Shown here piece after piece: positions 37,411-45,893 of a stretch of 64,000 nt of DNA. Location of the stretch: positions 2,666,001 to 2,730,000 of the forward strand of contig CP159477.1 in the NCBI GenBank assembly GCA_042140185.1, in the 5' to 3' direction. Source of the stretch: JANSXG01 sp024743075 (GTDB taxonomy: Bacteria; Planctomycetota; Phycisphaerae; Phycisphaerales; UBA1924). Within the stretch, counting starts at the first letter, position 1, and each line of letters begins with the position of its first letter. The position numbers and the translations under genes are program-made. Below the pieces are notes generated by a model that saw nothing but the letters and a program-made list of their open reading frames with translations, was not told the origin of the DNA and did not search any database.

Positions 37411-37567
37411 TCGGTAGCGTGGCGTGGTCTCAGTGCAATGTCGACAAGGTCGCGGTCTCCATCCTGCCGGTGGACCAGACCTTCAACTACGACGACCGCA
37501 TGCTGATCACGCCGCGGGCGTGACCCTGGACGGGACGATGTGTGTCCGGGTGGAGATTCGGGAGTAG
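37407..37567 (+). CDS. Possible small protein coupled to rlmE (apparent frameshift)
   Basis: A GTG overlaps the rlmE stop (GTGA). It reads SVAWSQCNVDKVAVSILPVD, then FNYDDRMLITP, and stops at 37523. If one C is restored at ACGCCGCGGGCG the frame continues AGVTLDGTMCVRVEIRE to a stop at 37567, giving about 53 residues. The family is not recognised. It could equally be a gene remnant beside the ABC-3C insertion. Confidence 0.25.
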
Positions 37568-37685
37568 GCATCCAGTCAGGTAGCCTGGCCTTCTGTGACT
37601 ACCTTGCCGCAAGCCCACGGTAAGACTGGCTGATTGCGACGTGGCGAGATACTCTTGGCAATAGTGCTCGAAATCCGTACGGCAT

Positions 37686-38657
37686 ATGTCAGGGCGACAA
37701 ATGGATCCACATTCTCGGTTGATCGGAAGGAAAATGTTCCGGCTGCGCATCCACGAAGCGAAGGGTGTGGCCTTCCAGAAACTCTTCGAGCAGTTGATGG
37801 AGTATGACAACGCCGAATTCACAAGGATCAAGCCTTACGGTTCCTACGGTGATCGCAAGAACGACGGTTACATCCGCAGTAGGGGCTGCTTCTATCAGGT
37901 CTACGCGCCTGAGAATCCGGATGCCTCTCGTTCCGTTCTGGATGCCGCTCGTAAAGCCGACGAGGACTTCCAAGGCATGCTCACCGCTTGGCAGGCGCTG
38001 ACTCCCGTTAGAGAGTATTGGTTTGTTTTCAATGATGAGTATGGAGGTTGCCCGGCTCCATTAGAGCAGACTCTGCTGAAAATCGGCAATGACCACAACA
38101 TCCACGCCGGTGCTACTGTCGCGAAACAGCTGGAAGACATCGCGATGTCCCTCGAAGAAGATCAACTGCTGGACGTGATCCAGATGCCGATTCCTTCAAC
38201 TGGTTTTTCGGATTCCATCGATTTTGGAATTCTTGGCGAGGTAATTAAGCACATTCAGACTATGCAAGTACCTGCGTCAAGAGAGTCGATACTTACCGCC
38301 CCTGATTTTTCTGAGAAAATCAATTTCAATGGGCTTTCAAGTCAAGTTTCTGCTTTGCTCACTGTTGGGTCATATCAGAGCGATGCGGTAGTCGACTACT
38401 TTTCAAAAAACTCTAAATTCGCGAGGCAAGAACTACGGAATCAACTAGCCGCAATCTACAGAGATGCTACCGATGCGTTTCGCAATCGCATGAAATCTGA
38501 TGGAGGAGACCTGATTTTCTTTCGCATGCTTAAGGAGATAACTCCGCAGGCAGGACACCAAGGCACTCTTGCAGCACTACAGACTGCCGCAATCGTTGTC
38601 ATGGCCTTCTACTTTGAGGCATGCGATATTTTTGAAGATCCCAATGCTGTTGCCTGA
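37686..38657 (+). CDS. ABC-3C system effector-type protein with putative nuclease N-terminus
   Basis: 323 residues; other starts at 37701 or 37734 (MFRLRIHEAKG, after GGAAGGA) are possible. The N-terminal 100 residues (AFQKLFEQLMEY, KPYGSYGDRKNDGYI, CFYQVYAPE) have spaced Glu, Asp and Gln/Lys residues that recall restriction-endonuclease-like folds. The C-terminal 200 residues are helical with no named motif. Place and order (effector - middle component - DUF2326 ATPase, with overlaps of 14 and 13 bases) match the three-component ABC conflict systems described by comparative genomics. The nuclease reading is inference. GC is lower than in the flanking genes. Confidence 0.65.
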   Translation: MSGRQMDPHSRLIGRKMFRLRIHEAKGVAFQKLFEQLMEYDNAEFTRIKPYGSYGDRKNDGYIRSRGCFYQVYAPENPDASRSVLDAARKADEDFQGMLTAWQALTPVREYWFVFNDEYGGCPAPLEQTLLKIGNDHNIHAGATVAKQLEDIAMSLEEDQLLDVIQMPIPSTGFSDSIDFGILGEVIKHIQTMQVPASRESILTAPDFSEKINFNGLSSQVSALLTVGSYQSDAVVDYFSKNSKFARQELRNQLAAIYRDATDAFRNRMKSDGGDLIFFRMLKEITPQAGHQGTLAALQTAAIVVMAFYFEACDIFEDPNAVA

Positions 38658-38892
38658 CAAACACATCTCGGTGGCTGAATCTATTCTCGGGCTTGGAGCG
38701 TTCATCCTTGAGCAGCTTGATAAAGAAACGAGTGTTGACCGACTCTATGAGCTGACGACTTCGGCTAGGGAGACCAAAGCTCTCCCGGCCTACCATGATT
38801 TTGACTCGATTGTTCTCGCGATACTTTTTCTTTATTCAATCGGCACAGTCGATCTGACTGATTCGGGGATGGTCAGACGATGCGCCTCTTAA
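38644..38892 (+). CDS. ABC-3C system middle component
   Basis: 82 residues, MLLPDKHISVAESILGLGAF at the start. It is small and helical, ending with an LFLYSIGTVDLTDSG strand-turn. Small middle components of this size, starting with a (L)LPDKH-like phrase and placed between effector and DUF2326 ATPase, are typical for ABC-3C systems. It is thought to bridge the two partners. It overlaps both neighbours (14 and 13 bases), so the three products are probably made in fixed ratio. Confidence 0.7.
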   Translation: MLLPDKHISVAESILGLGAFILEQLDKETSVDRLYELTTSARETKALPAYHDFDSIVLAILFLYSIGTVDLTDSGMVRRCAS

Positions 38893-40613
38893 AACTCTCT
38901 GCCAACAAAGACACCTTCAGGCCAGTTTTCTTCAATCGAAGCGGCCTATCCCTTGTGGTCGCAGAGCAACAAAGCGATACCGCAGATCCAACAGCGACAT
39001 ACAACGGTGTAGGAAAGTCGCTTATGTTCGCGATCATTCACTACTGCCTTGGGTCGAATAAAATTCCTGGTTTTGAACGGCACCTCAAAGGATGGATATT
39101 CTATTTGACCATAGAGGTTGACGGCGCCGAGCATGTGATTGGCCGAAGTGCGGAAGATAGTAGTGCCATAAGCATTAATGGTGAAGATTCCAAGCTCAAG
39201 GAATTGAGGCGTTTTCTCGGACTCGCTGCTTTCGGCCCGTCCCGTCCTGATACGCTTACATTTCGATCATTGATCTCCATATTCGCTAGATCTGGACGAT
39301 CTGCCTATAGCGAGTTCTCAATTGCTAACCAAGGCGACCAGAAGCAGCCTTATCAGGCCATGCTGCGATCTGCATACCTGCTAGGACTCAACTTAAAACT
39401 AGCCAAAATTAAACGCGACCTTCGCGCTCGCGAACAAAAGCTCAAGGACACGATGAAACAGCTTGAGCAGGACCCTGTATTCTCTCAATTATTGGCCGAG
39501 GAGACAGTCGAAATAGAACTCGGATCCCTGACAGACGAGGCGAAGAGGCTTAAAGAAGACATTGCGATGTTTAAGGTCGCCGAGGACTATCACGATATTG
39601 AGCTTGAGGCTGACAATGTTAAAAAGCGCCTCGACAAATCAAGAAGACAATCACTAAAGATTCGAGAGGCGATCGAACAGATCACCCGCAGTCTTGAGAC
39701 GAAAGGTGATTTGCCCGCAGATAGAGTGATTGCCCTGTATCGAGAGGCTCAAGCGGAACTACCCGATCGGGTAACTCGAAGAATTGAAGAGGTTGTCCAT
39801 TTTCAGCAGGAATTGCAACAACGGCGTGTGTACCGACTCTCTGAAGAAAAGAAGAGATTACAGAATGAGCATTCGGAGATCATTAAGTCTATCACTGCAT
39901 TTTCAACGGCACTCGACATGCGGATGCGGTACCTGAGCGAGCACAGGGCACTGGACGAGTATGTCGCCGTAAATGCAAGGCTTTCTGAGCTACAGCGACA
40001 GATCTCCAGAATTGAGGACTCAAAGGGCCTTAGGGACAAAGTCGACAAGGAATTGAAAACTATTGATCGCGATCTTGCAGAAGGCAATATAGAAACGGAT
40101 GATTATCTTGATTCGGCCCAAGAACTAATTAAAGAAGCGTCGAACCTGTTTAGAGAATTCGCAGTTGAGATGTACGGGAAGCGAAAAAGTGGCCTGCAGA
40201 TTACAAATGATTCTGGAGGCAACCAACTTCGTTATCGAATAGATACGCATATATCAGGAGATGCGGCAGAGGGAATTAATGAGGCTAAGATATTTTGCTT
40301 CGACATGACCGTTTTATCGCTTGCACGCGGGCATCATGTTAAATTCATCGCTCATGATACGCCGATGTTTAGCCCAGTGGACCCAAGACAACGGTTTGCG
40401 ATGTTCAAGATTGCCGATCGAGTTTGTTCCACGCAACGGTTGCAGTACATTGCGGCCCTTAATCTACATGATATAACGTCTATCAAAGAACAGGTTGGCA
40501 TGCCAGAGGGCGAGTTTGACCGTTTGTTTGGCGATTCGAAAACAGTACTGCGGCTCACCGACGAAAGCCCGTCTAAGAAACTCCTTGGCATCGACATCGA
40601 CATGACCTATTGA
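38880..40613 (+). CDS. DUF2326 ABC ATPase of an ABC three-component system
   Basis: 577 residues of the SMC/Rad50-like plan. The N-terminal half-ATPase has Walker A YNGVGKSLMF near residue 45. Coiled coil runs from about 170 to 430. The C-terminal half has EAKIFCFDMTVLSL and the Walker-B-like HHVKFIAHDTPMFSPVDPRQR. That D-M..HD-x-P-x-F-x-x-V-D pattern is characteristic of DUF2326 proteins. Such ATPases probably sense foreign nucleic acid or replication structures and license the effector. The gene is visibly A/T-richer than its neighbours, in line with recent transfer. Intact. Confidence 0.85.
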   Translation: MRLLKLSANKDTFRPVFFNRSGLSLVVAEQQSDTADPTATYNGVGKSLMFAIIHYCLGSNKIPGFERHLKGWIFYLTIEVDGAEHVIGRSAEDSSAISINGEDSKLKELRRFLGLAAFGPSRPDTLTFRSLISIFARSGRSAYSEFSIANQGDQKQPYQAMLRSAYLLGLNLKLAKIKRDLRAREQKLKDTMKQLEQDPVFSQLLAEETVEIELGSLTDEAKRLKEDIAMFKVAEDYHDIELEADNVKKRLDKSRRQSLKIREAIEQITRSLETKGDLPADRVIALYREAQAELPDRVTRRIEEVVHFQQELQQRRVYRLSEEKKRLQNEHSEIIKSITAFSTALDMRMRYLSEHRALDEYVAVNARLSELQRQISRIEDSKGLRDKVDKELKTIDRDLAEGNIETDDYLDSAQELIKEASNLFREFAVEMYGKRKSGLQITNDSGGNQLRYRIDTHISGDAAEGINEAKIFCFDMTVLSLARGHHVKFIAHDTPMFSPVDPRQRFAMFKIADRVCSTQRLQYIAALNLHDITSIKEQVGMPEGEFDRLFGDSKTVLRLTDESPSKKLLGIDIDMTY

Positions 40614-40675
40614 GCCTGATCGTCAGTCATAGAACTTCTGAGAACGGTGCTCGACAGGGCAATATTGGCGGGCTA

Positions 40676-40814
40676 GTGGTGTGGTTTTGCCCGACAAAGT
40701 CGGGCGCAGCCCACTTGGACAACGCAAGGCATCGGGAAACTGTCAGCTCTTCGTATTCTTTCAACTGCAAGGAAAGCTCCCAGTGGGCTTCGCTGCGCGA
40801 AGACCACGCCACCC
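40676..40814. repeat. Pair of inverted REP-like palindromic units
   Basis: Unit 1 (40676-40718) starts GTGGTGTGGTTTT, has the internal hairpin GCCCGAC-AAA-GTCGGGC and ends GCCCACTTGG. Unit 2 (40779-40814), read on the other strand, starts GTGGCGTGGTCTT, has the hairpin CTTCG-CGCAG-CGAAG and ends GCCCACTGGG. Shared ends with different internal palindromes, inverted and about 60 bases apart, are the design of REP/BIME elements. They sit between the ABC-3C module and rnpB. Confidence 0.6.
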
Positions 40815-40826
40815 AATCCCACGATC

Positions 40827-40853
40827 AAAAGGCCCCCGCCCCTTTCGGGGCGG
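40827..40853 (-). terminator. Intrinsic terminator of rnpB
   Basis: On the minus strand CCGCCCC-GAAA-GGGGCGG is followed by GGGCC and TTTT. The GNRA tetraloop and G/C stem make it strong. It lies 11 bases after the mature 3' end of RNase P RNA. Confidence 0.85.
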
Positions 40854-40863
40854 AGGTCTCGAT

Positions 40864-41298
40864 CTGCACCAGCGATAAGCCGGGTTCTGTTCACACCGGA
40901 TTGCTCCGGTGCTGCGACCATTTCTCTCGCCGCGCCGTTGCCGACGCGATCAGGAGCGACCTACCCGCCGCCTTCCGCCCGGGCCGGGCGTCCGGTCTTT
41001 CGACCGGCGGCGGCTGCATGGTCTTGCACGCAGCATGGTGACCGTGCCACGCCTGTCGCCAGGCGCGCGGTGCGCTCTTACCGCACCATTTCACCCTTAC
41101 CTGTGCCCCGGATCGGCCGTAACCGACCCGAGGCCATCGGCGGTGTCCTTTCTGTTGCCTGTCCACGCCCCTCGATCGTGGGGCGCGTGGGCGTTACCCA
41201 CCGCTGTGCCCTGTCGTGCCCGGACTTTCCTCCGACGCGCCCCGGTTCGGTCCCGAAGGATTGAGCCGGATGCGCCGGCGGCCGCGTGCCGGTGCAAG
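40864..41298 (-). ncRNA. rnpB: RNase P RNA, bacterial type A
   Basis: Catalytic RNA that trims the 5' leader of pre-tRNAs. Read on the minus strand, the conserved blocks appear in order. GAGGAAAGTCCGGGC and ACAGGGCA mark P3-P4/CR-I, followed by a GGGTAACGCCC hairpin and ACAGAAAGGACACCGCCGA. Next come GGTAAGGGTGAAA, GGTAAGAGCGCACCG and GTGGCACGGT, and finally ACAGAACCCGGCTTATC at the 3' end, the other half of P4. Terminal arms GCTTGCACCGGC and GCTGGTGCAG form P1 and set the ends. A terminator follows. About 435 nt. Confidence 0.93.
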
Positions 41299-41333
41299 CG
41301 AGGATTTTACCCGGTTCCCCGACCGATTCCCGA

Positions 41334-41339
41334 TACTCT
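41334..41339 (+). promoter_or_regulatory. -10 box of the Gfo/Idh-like gene (near-leaderless candidate)
   Basis: TACTCT ends 9 nt before the ATG at 41349. The divergent rnpB promoter shares this short spacer. Confidence 0.4.
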
Positions 41340-41348
41340 GTGCCAGCG

Positions 41349-42440
41349 ATGAGCGATCTGTTCGAACAGCCCGCGGAGAACGCCTCTGGCAATGCCGAAA
41401 CAGCACCCCCGCGCCCGGCCCTGCTCTGGCTGGACCCGGAGCAGGCCGCCCTGCTCCGCTCGGTCGCCGACCACGCGGGCCTCGAGGTGGTTCAGGCGGG
41501 CATGCCCGCCTCGGCGCGTCGCAGCGCGTCTTCTGATGTTCTCGACGCCTTCGAGAACGCCCAGCCCTTCGACGACCTGCGCCACGCGGTTGCCTCCACG
41601 GACGCGAAGGTCGTCCTGCTGGCCTCCGGCGGCGAGGACGATCGCGGGGCCTCGATGCTCGACGACTTCGAACTCGTCCAGACCTGTCGCGAGCGGGGCA
41701 TCGCCCTGTTCGCCATGGAGCCCTCGCCCGGCTCGGTGGTGGACCTCTCGAAGTTCGAGGCCGCCGAGGGCATCGACCCGGTCCGCATGGTGCCGATGCT
41801 GCGCGACAGCCGCGTGTTCGGCGACGCCATGGAGTTGCTCGACCAGCTCGGGCGGGTCCGCACCGTCGCCATCTCCGCCCGCTGCGGCCCGCGCCAGGGC
41901 ACGCTCGGCGCCCGCCTCTACGACGCCATGGCCATCGTCCACGCCCTGCTGGGACTCCCCGACCGGATCGACGCGTCGGTCGTCACCGGCGTGACCGGCT
42001 CGGGCGTCTACCAGGAGCCGGCGACGAGCATCCGCAAACTCCGAGGCGACCTGACCGCGAACATCCGCTTCGCCGGCGGGCGAGCCGCGTCGCTGGCGCT
42101 GTCGGACCGGGCCGGCGCATGGGCCCGGGGCGTGACCGTCTTGGGCGAGAAGGGCTGCCTGCGCGTCAATGATGCGGAACTGGAACTGACGGGCATCAAC
42201 GGCGAACTGCTCGACCGCTCCTCGATCGCCCCGCCGTTCGACCCGGCCTCCGGCGGCCCCGACCGAGCCGCGGCAATCATCGCCGACCAGCTCAAGCGGG
42301 CATTGGACGTCCACGCCCCCCAGCCAACCCCGATGGACCGGGCGCGGGTGCTGGCGATGTGCGAAGCCGCGATTCTCAGCGCGCGCACCGGCGAAGCCGA
42401 ATACCCCCAGACCATCCTGCAGATGGGCGGGCAGCGGTAG
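41349..42440 (+). CDS. Gfo/Idh/MocA-like oxidoreductase-type protein
   Basis: 363 residues. After a polar 20-residue head comes an alpha/beta domain (LLWLDPEQAALLRSVADHAGL; STDAKVVLLASGG; GIALFAMEPSP), in the layout of a nucleotide-binding fold where residues after the EP motif usually guide the cofactor. The second half (VHALLGLPDRIDASVVTG, followed by antiparallel strands such as NIRFAGGRAASLAL and VTVLGEKGCLRVND) fits the C-terminal sheet of Gfo/Idh/MocA enzymes. The usual GxGxxG loop is not visible, so it may be a non-catalytic relative. No operon partner. Confidence 0.55.
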   Translation: MSDLFEQPAENASGNAETAPPRPALLWLDPEQAALLRSVADHAGLEVVQAGMPASARRSASSDVLDAFENAQPFDDLRHAVASTDAKVVLLASGGEDDRGASMLDDFELVQTCRERGIALFAMEPSPGSVVDLSKFEAAEGIDPVRMVPMLRDSRVFGDAMELLDQLGRVRTVAISARCGPRQGTLGARLYDAMAIVHALLGLPDRIDASVVTGVTGSGVYQEPATSIRKLRGDLTANIRFAGGRAASLALSDRAGAWARGVTVLGEKGCLRVNDAELELTGINGELLDRSSIAPPFDPASGGPDRAAAIIADQLKRALDVHAPQPTPMDRARVLAMCEAAILSARTGEAEYPQTILQMGGQR

Positions 42441-42467
42441 GCGTTCGTCAGATTGCGGGGCGGGTGA

Positions 42468-42749
42468 TCAAGTGAGACCGTCGGCGAAGTCGGCGAAGGC
42501 GAAGTCCTTCTCCGAGATGCCGCCGGCGTCGTGGGTGGACAGGGTCAGGGTGACCTTGTTCCAGCGGATGAGGATGTCCGGGTGGTGCTGGACCTCCTCG
42601 GCGTGGTCCGCGGCCTGGTTAACGAACTTCATCGCCTCGACGAAGTCCTTGAACTGGAAGGTCCGCTGGATGGAACCGTTCATCTCCGACCACTGGTCCA
42701 GGTCTTCGAGCTTGGCTTTCACGGTGTCTTCGCTGAGCTTTTCGACCAC
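42468..42749 (-). CDS. phhB: Pterin-4a-carbinolamine dehydratase
   Basis: This enzyme recycles the carbinolamine formed by aromatic amino acid hydroxylases. 93 residues. The active-site signature EEVQHHPDILI followed by VTLTLSTHDAGGISEKD matches the family (three His plus Asp). FVNQAADHAEE is the conserved helix. The GTG start has GAGGAGG upstream. It stands alone between convergent and divergent genes; no hydroxylase is near. Intact. Confidence 0.94.
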   Translation of the reverse strand: MVEKLSEDTVKAKLEDLDQWSEMNGSIQRTFQFKDFVEAMKFVNQAADHAEEVQHHPDILIRWNKVTLTLSTHDAGGISEKDFAFADFADGLT

Positions 42750-42878
42750 GGGTGGCCTCCTCGTCGAGATGCCCGACGCCTCGGGAGGGGTCGGGGGAGT
42801 TTGCGTTCACTAGCGTAGGCGAAGCCCCCGGAGTGTGCGCGCGATTCGGGGCTGCGTCCAACGGGCGGATTCGAGCGG

Positions 42879-42884
42879 TATCGT
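42879..42884 (+). promoter_or_regulatory. -10 box of gluQ (leaderless candidate)
   Basis: TATCGT ends 7 nt before the ATG at 42892. No ribosome binding site. Confidence 0.45.
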
Positions 42885-42891
42885 GTCGGCG

Positions 42892-43854
42892 ATGGCCCAC
42901 GGTCCGGATCGCCCGCCAACCACGAGAATCGCCCCCTCCCCAACGGGGGCGTCCACCTGGGCAACCTGCGGACCTTCCTGATCAACTGGGCGATGGCGCG
43001 GCGCGAGGGGTGGAAGATCGTCCTGCGCATCGAGGACCTCGACGGGCCACGCGTGAAGCCGGGCTCGATCGAGCAGTGCATCGATCTCCTGTCGTGGGTG
43101 GGGATCGACTGGGACGAGGGCCCGCTGATCCAGTCGGAGGACCTCGGCCCGTACGAGCGGGCGATGTCCGCCCTGGCGCGCGCCGGCGTGGTCTACCCGT
43201 GCGAACTGACGCGCTCGGAGATCGAAGCCGCGGCGTCGGCCCCGCAGGAAGGGTCGGGCGAACTGCGCTACCCACCGGAACTGCGACCCGAGCTCATGGC
43301 GCAAGTTCGACGACGGCGGGACGAACTGGCGCTTCGTGGCGAGCGATGTTCCGGTCCGGTTCACCGACCGCTTCGCCGGTGAACAGGAGCGGAACGTCGC
43401 CGAGAGCGTGGGCGATTATGTGGTCTGGACCAAGCGCGGGCAGCCGAGCTACCAGCTCGCCGTGACCGTGGACGACGCGGCGCAGGGCGTGACCCACATC
43501 GTGCGAGGCGATGACCTGCTGGACTCGGCAGCAAGGCAACTGCTGCTGTACCGGGCGCTGGACCTGCCGGGGCCAGTCGAGTGGGTGCACCTGCCCTTGG
43601 TGATCGGCGAGGACGGCAAGCGACTGGCCAAGCGCCACGGCGACACGCGAACCGCGGCGTACCGCGAGCGCGGCGTGGATCCGGATCGACTGGTCGGGCT
43701 AATCGCCTACTGGAGCGGGGTGAGCGACCAGCGCCAGCCGATGGCGGCTTCGGAGTTCGTCGAGCGGTTCGAACTGAGTAGGATGTCGGCTGACCCGGTG
43801 GTGTTCACCCAGGAGGACGACGCGTGGCTGCTCGACGAATCCCGGCGATCCTGA
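42892..43854 (+). CDS. gluQ: Glutamyl-Q tRNA(Asp) synthetase-like protein (two apparent frameshifts)
   Basis: A GluRS-like protein of about 320 residues without an anticodon-binding domain, as in GluQ-RS, which glutamylates queuosine of tRNA(Asp). TRIAPSPTG(G)VHLGNLRTFL holds the HIGH-type site, VYPCELTR a zinc-type Cys, NWRFVASDVPVRFTDRFAG the central sheet, and IGEDGKRLAKRH the KMSKS-type loop. Breaks lie at 42944-42950 (one G short in a G-run) and 43297-43303 (GGCGCAAG, probably GGCGCCCAAG). After repair it is complete. The DUF192 gene starts inside its last 31 bases. A truncated GltX is the alternative. Confidence 0.85.
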
Positions 43855-44378
43855 TCAGCGCGCTCTGCGTTGCGATTCCCGTTCTGGGTACGGTCAGCGC
43901 GACCGGCTGCTCGAGCGGCATCACCGAGCCGACGCCCACCGAGGACAACCGATACCTCGTACCCGCGACGATCGGCGGCGAGAAGTTCGTGCTCGAGACC
44001 TCGCTCACGGATGATCAGCGCCGGCTCGGGCTCGGCGGGCGGGCGGAGATCCCCGAGGACGGGGGGATGGTCTTTGCGTTTCCGCCCTCGCGCAAGGGCG
44101 TGCAGCGGTTCTACATGGCCGAGTGCCTTATCGACATCGACATCGCATACGTCGATGACTCGGGGCGGGTCACGAAGATGTACACGATGCCTAAGGAGCC
44201 GCCCCGTGGCGAGGACGAGACGCTGGACGAGTACATCGCCCGGTTGCCGCTGTATTCAAGCGGGGTGCCCGTCCGATATGCGGTCGAGCTGAAAGCCGGA
44301 ACACTCCGCAGACTCGGGGTGAAGGAAGGCGAACGGATCGAAATGGACTGGGAGTGGCTGAAGGAGATGGCCCGGTAG
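43824..44378 (+). CDS. DUF192 lipoprotein
   Basis: 184 residues from a GTG at 43824. The signal region (RIPAILISALCVAIPVLG) ends at a lipobox-like VSATGC. The DUF192 domain follows: FVLETSLTDDQRRLGLGGRA, then GMVFAFPPSRKGVQRFYM and the ECLIDIDIAYVDDSGRV strand, with the family's usual YAVELKAGTLRRLGV end. DUF192 proteins are small exported beta proteins of unknown biochemistry. It overlaps gluQ by 31 bases and is probably co-transcribed with it. Confidence 0.85.
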   Translation: MAARRIPAILISALCVAIPVLGTVSATGCSSGITEPTPTEDNRYLVPATIGGEKFVLETSLTDDQRRLGLGGRAEIPEDGGMVFAFPPSRKGVQRFYMAECLIDIDIAYVDDSGRVTKMYTMPKEPPRGEDETLDEYIARLPLYSSGVPVRYAVELKAGTLRRLGVKEGERIEMDWEWLKEMAR

Positions 44379-44454
44379 TCCGATGCTCTGCGAGTGGCCA
44401 GGGTGCGTTCGCACCCGCCCCGGAACCGGGTAATCCAGCCCGACGACCGAGGCG

Positions 44455-45822
44455 ATGGCCGCCAGGGAGCTCGGCGTGGCCAACAGTCATCACGGCAAAC
44501 ACGTGCACACGCTGACGGTCGTTCACGGATCGGGCGAGACCGAAGCGCATCGGGCGTGGGCGTTCCTCGCCGCGGCGTGGGACGACCTCGGCCCCTCTCC
44601 GAAACTGCACTGCTGCTCGGTCGCTGAGGCGTGCGAGCGCCTCAGCGAGGCTTTGGGCTCAGCGGTTCTGATCGTCGCCCGCCCGGAAGACCTCAGCGGC
44701 AACGCGGTCTTTTCCCTGCTGGACCACCTGTGGGAACAGAGCCTTCCGGCGGTGCTCATCGTCGACGAACGAAACGAGAACACCGAGCGCCTCGGTGGTC
44801 GCGGCACGATCGTGATGGACCGGTGCTGCGGCGCCGCGTCGATCGCTTCGGCGCTGTTCGCGCTCGCGGAGCGACAGGGCTTTGTCCGCACCGTGCAGAC
44901 CGAGTTGCGGATCGCGAGTCGCTTCCAAGGCGGGCTCCGGGGAGAGATGGACAAGATCCACGAGGAACTGCAGCTCGCGGCTTCGGTGCAGCGAGAGTTC
45001 CTGCCGGACTCGCTGCCTCAGGTGGACAACGTGGACTTCCGCGTCTTCTTCCGACCGGCGGGTTACGTCAGCGGCGACATCTACGATGTGCAGCGTCTGG
45101 ACGAGCACCACGTCGGCTTCTTCCTGGCCGACGCGGTCGGGCACGGCGTGCCGGCTGCACTCATGACGATGGTGCTCAGTCGCAGCCTGACCACGAAGAT
45201 CGTGACCGGTGACAGCTACGAGATACTGGAACCGACAGCGGTCATGCAGCGGTTGAACTGCGAGATGATCCAACGCCACGGCGATGTCCCGCGCTTCGCA
45301 ACGGCGGTATATGGCGTGATCGACACCCGCGACCGTTCGATCCGGCTTGCCGGCGCGGGGCATCCCCCGCCGCTGGTCATGGGGCCGGAGGGATCGCGCG
45401 AGATTGAGACCGAAGGCGGGCTGCTGGGCGTGTTCCCCGAAGACGATTTCCCCCAGGTCGAGTTCACGCTTCAGGCGGACGAGTCGCTGCTGATCTACTC
45501 CGACGGCTTCGAGACCGCGTTCCCCGACCCGGGCAGCGATGAGCACGAGCGGAAGATGCCGACCAAGCGGTACCTCGGCGCGTTCGACGAGCTCGCCTCG
45601 GACATCCGCAGCGATGGCCCACAGGCGGCGATGGATCGCTTCTCCGAACTCGTCGATGCGCAGGACGGCTCGCTGCACCAGGTCGACGACATCACGGTGA
45701 TGACCGTCTACGCGACCGCCGACACCGCGCTCGACCAGCTGTTCCGTGGCGTGCGCGGATCCGACTCTTCCCGGTCCGGCGCCGGCTCCGCGAGTGACCC
45801 ATCCCGAACCCGACGCGCCTGA
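44455..45822 (+). CDS. SpoIIE-type PP2C serine/threonine phosphatase with receiver-like N-terminus
   Basis: 455 residues. The N-terminal 130 residues have a CheY-like alternation of strands and helices (LTVVHGSG; AVLIVARPEDLSG; PAVLIVDERNE; GTIVMDRCC), but the phospho-acceptor pattern is not clear. A short coiled coil (MDKIHEELQLAASVQREFLPD) leads into the phosphatase. Metal-binding motifs are GYVSGDIYDV, LADAVGHGVPAALMTMVLS, YSDGFETAFPD and VDDITVMTV. Such RsbU-like phosphatases usually act on anti-sigma-factor antagonists, but no STAS or anti-sigma gene is in the window. Intact. Confidence 0.9.
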   Translation: MAARELGVANSHHGKHVHTLTVVHGSGETEAHRAWAFLAAAWDDLGPSPKLHCCSVAEACERLSEALGSAVLIVARPEDLSGNAVFSLLDHLWEQSLPAVLIVDERNENTERLGGRGTIVMDRCCGAASIASALFALAERQGFVRTVQTELRIASRFQGGLRGEMDKIHEELQLAASVQREFLPDSLPQVDNVDFRVFFRPAGYVSGDIYDVQRLDEHHVGFFLADAVGHGVPAALMTMVLSRSLTTKIVTGDSYEILEPTAVMQRLNCEMIQRHGDVPRFATAVYGVIDTRDRSIRLAGAGHPPPLVMGPEGSREIETEGGLLGVFPEDDFPQVEFTLQADESLLIYSDGFETAFPDPGSDEHERKMPTKRYLGAFDELASDIRSDGPQAAMDRFSELVDAQDGSLHQVDDITVMTVYATADTALDQLFRGVRGSDSSRSGAGSASDPSRTRRA

Positions 45823-45893
45823 GGCAAGCGATCAGGATCGGCTCGTATACTGCTCCGTTCGACGGGTGCCCCTGTCGCGGAGGACGATCAACG

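Noticed and set aside
37418..37432. A third REP-like end (GTGGCGTGGTCT) after rlmE
   Set aside because: Only the first 12 bases match. There is no internal hairpin and no GCCCACT end.
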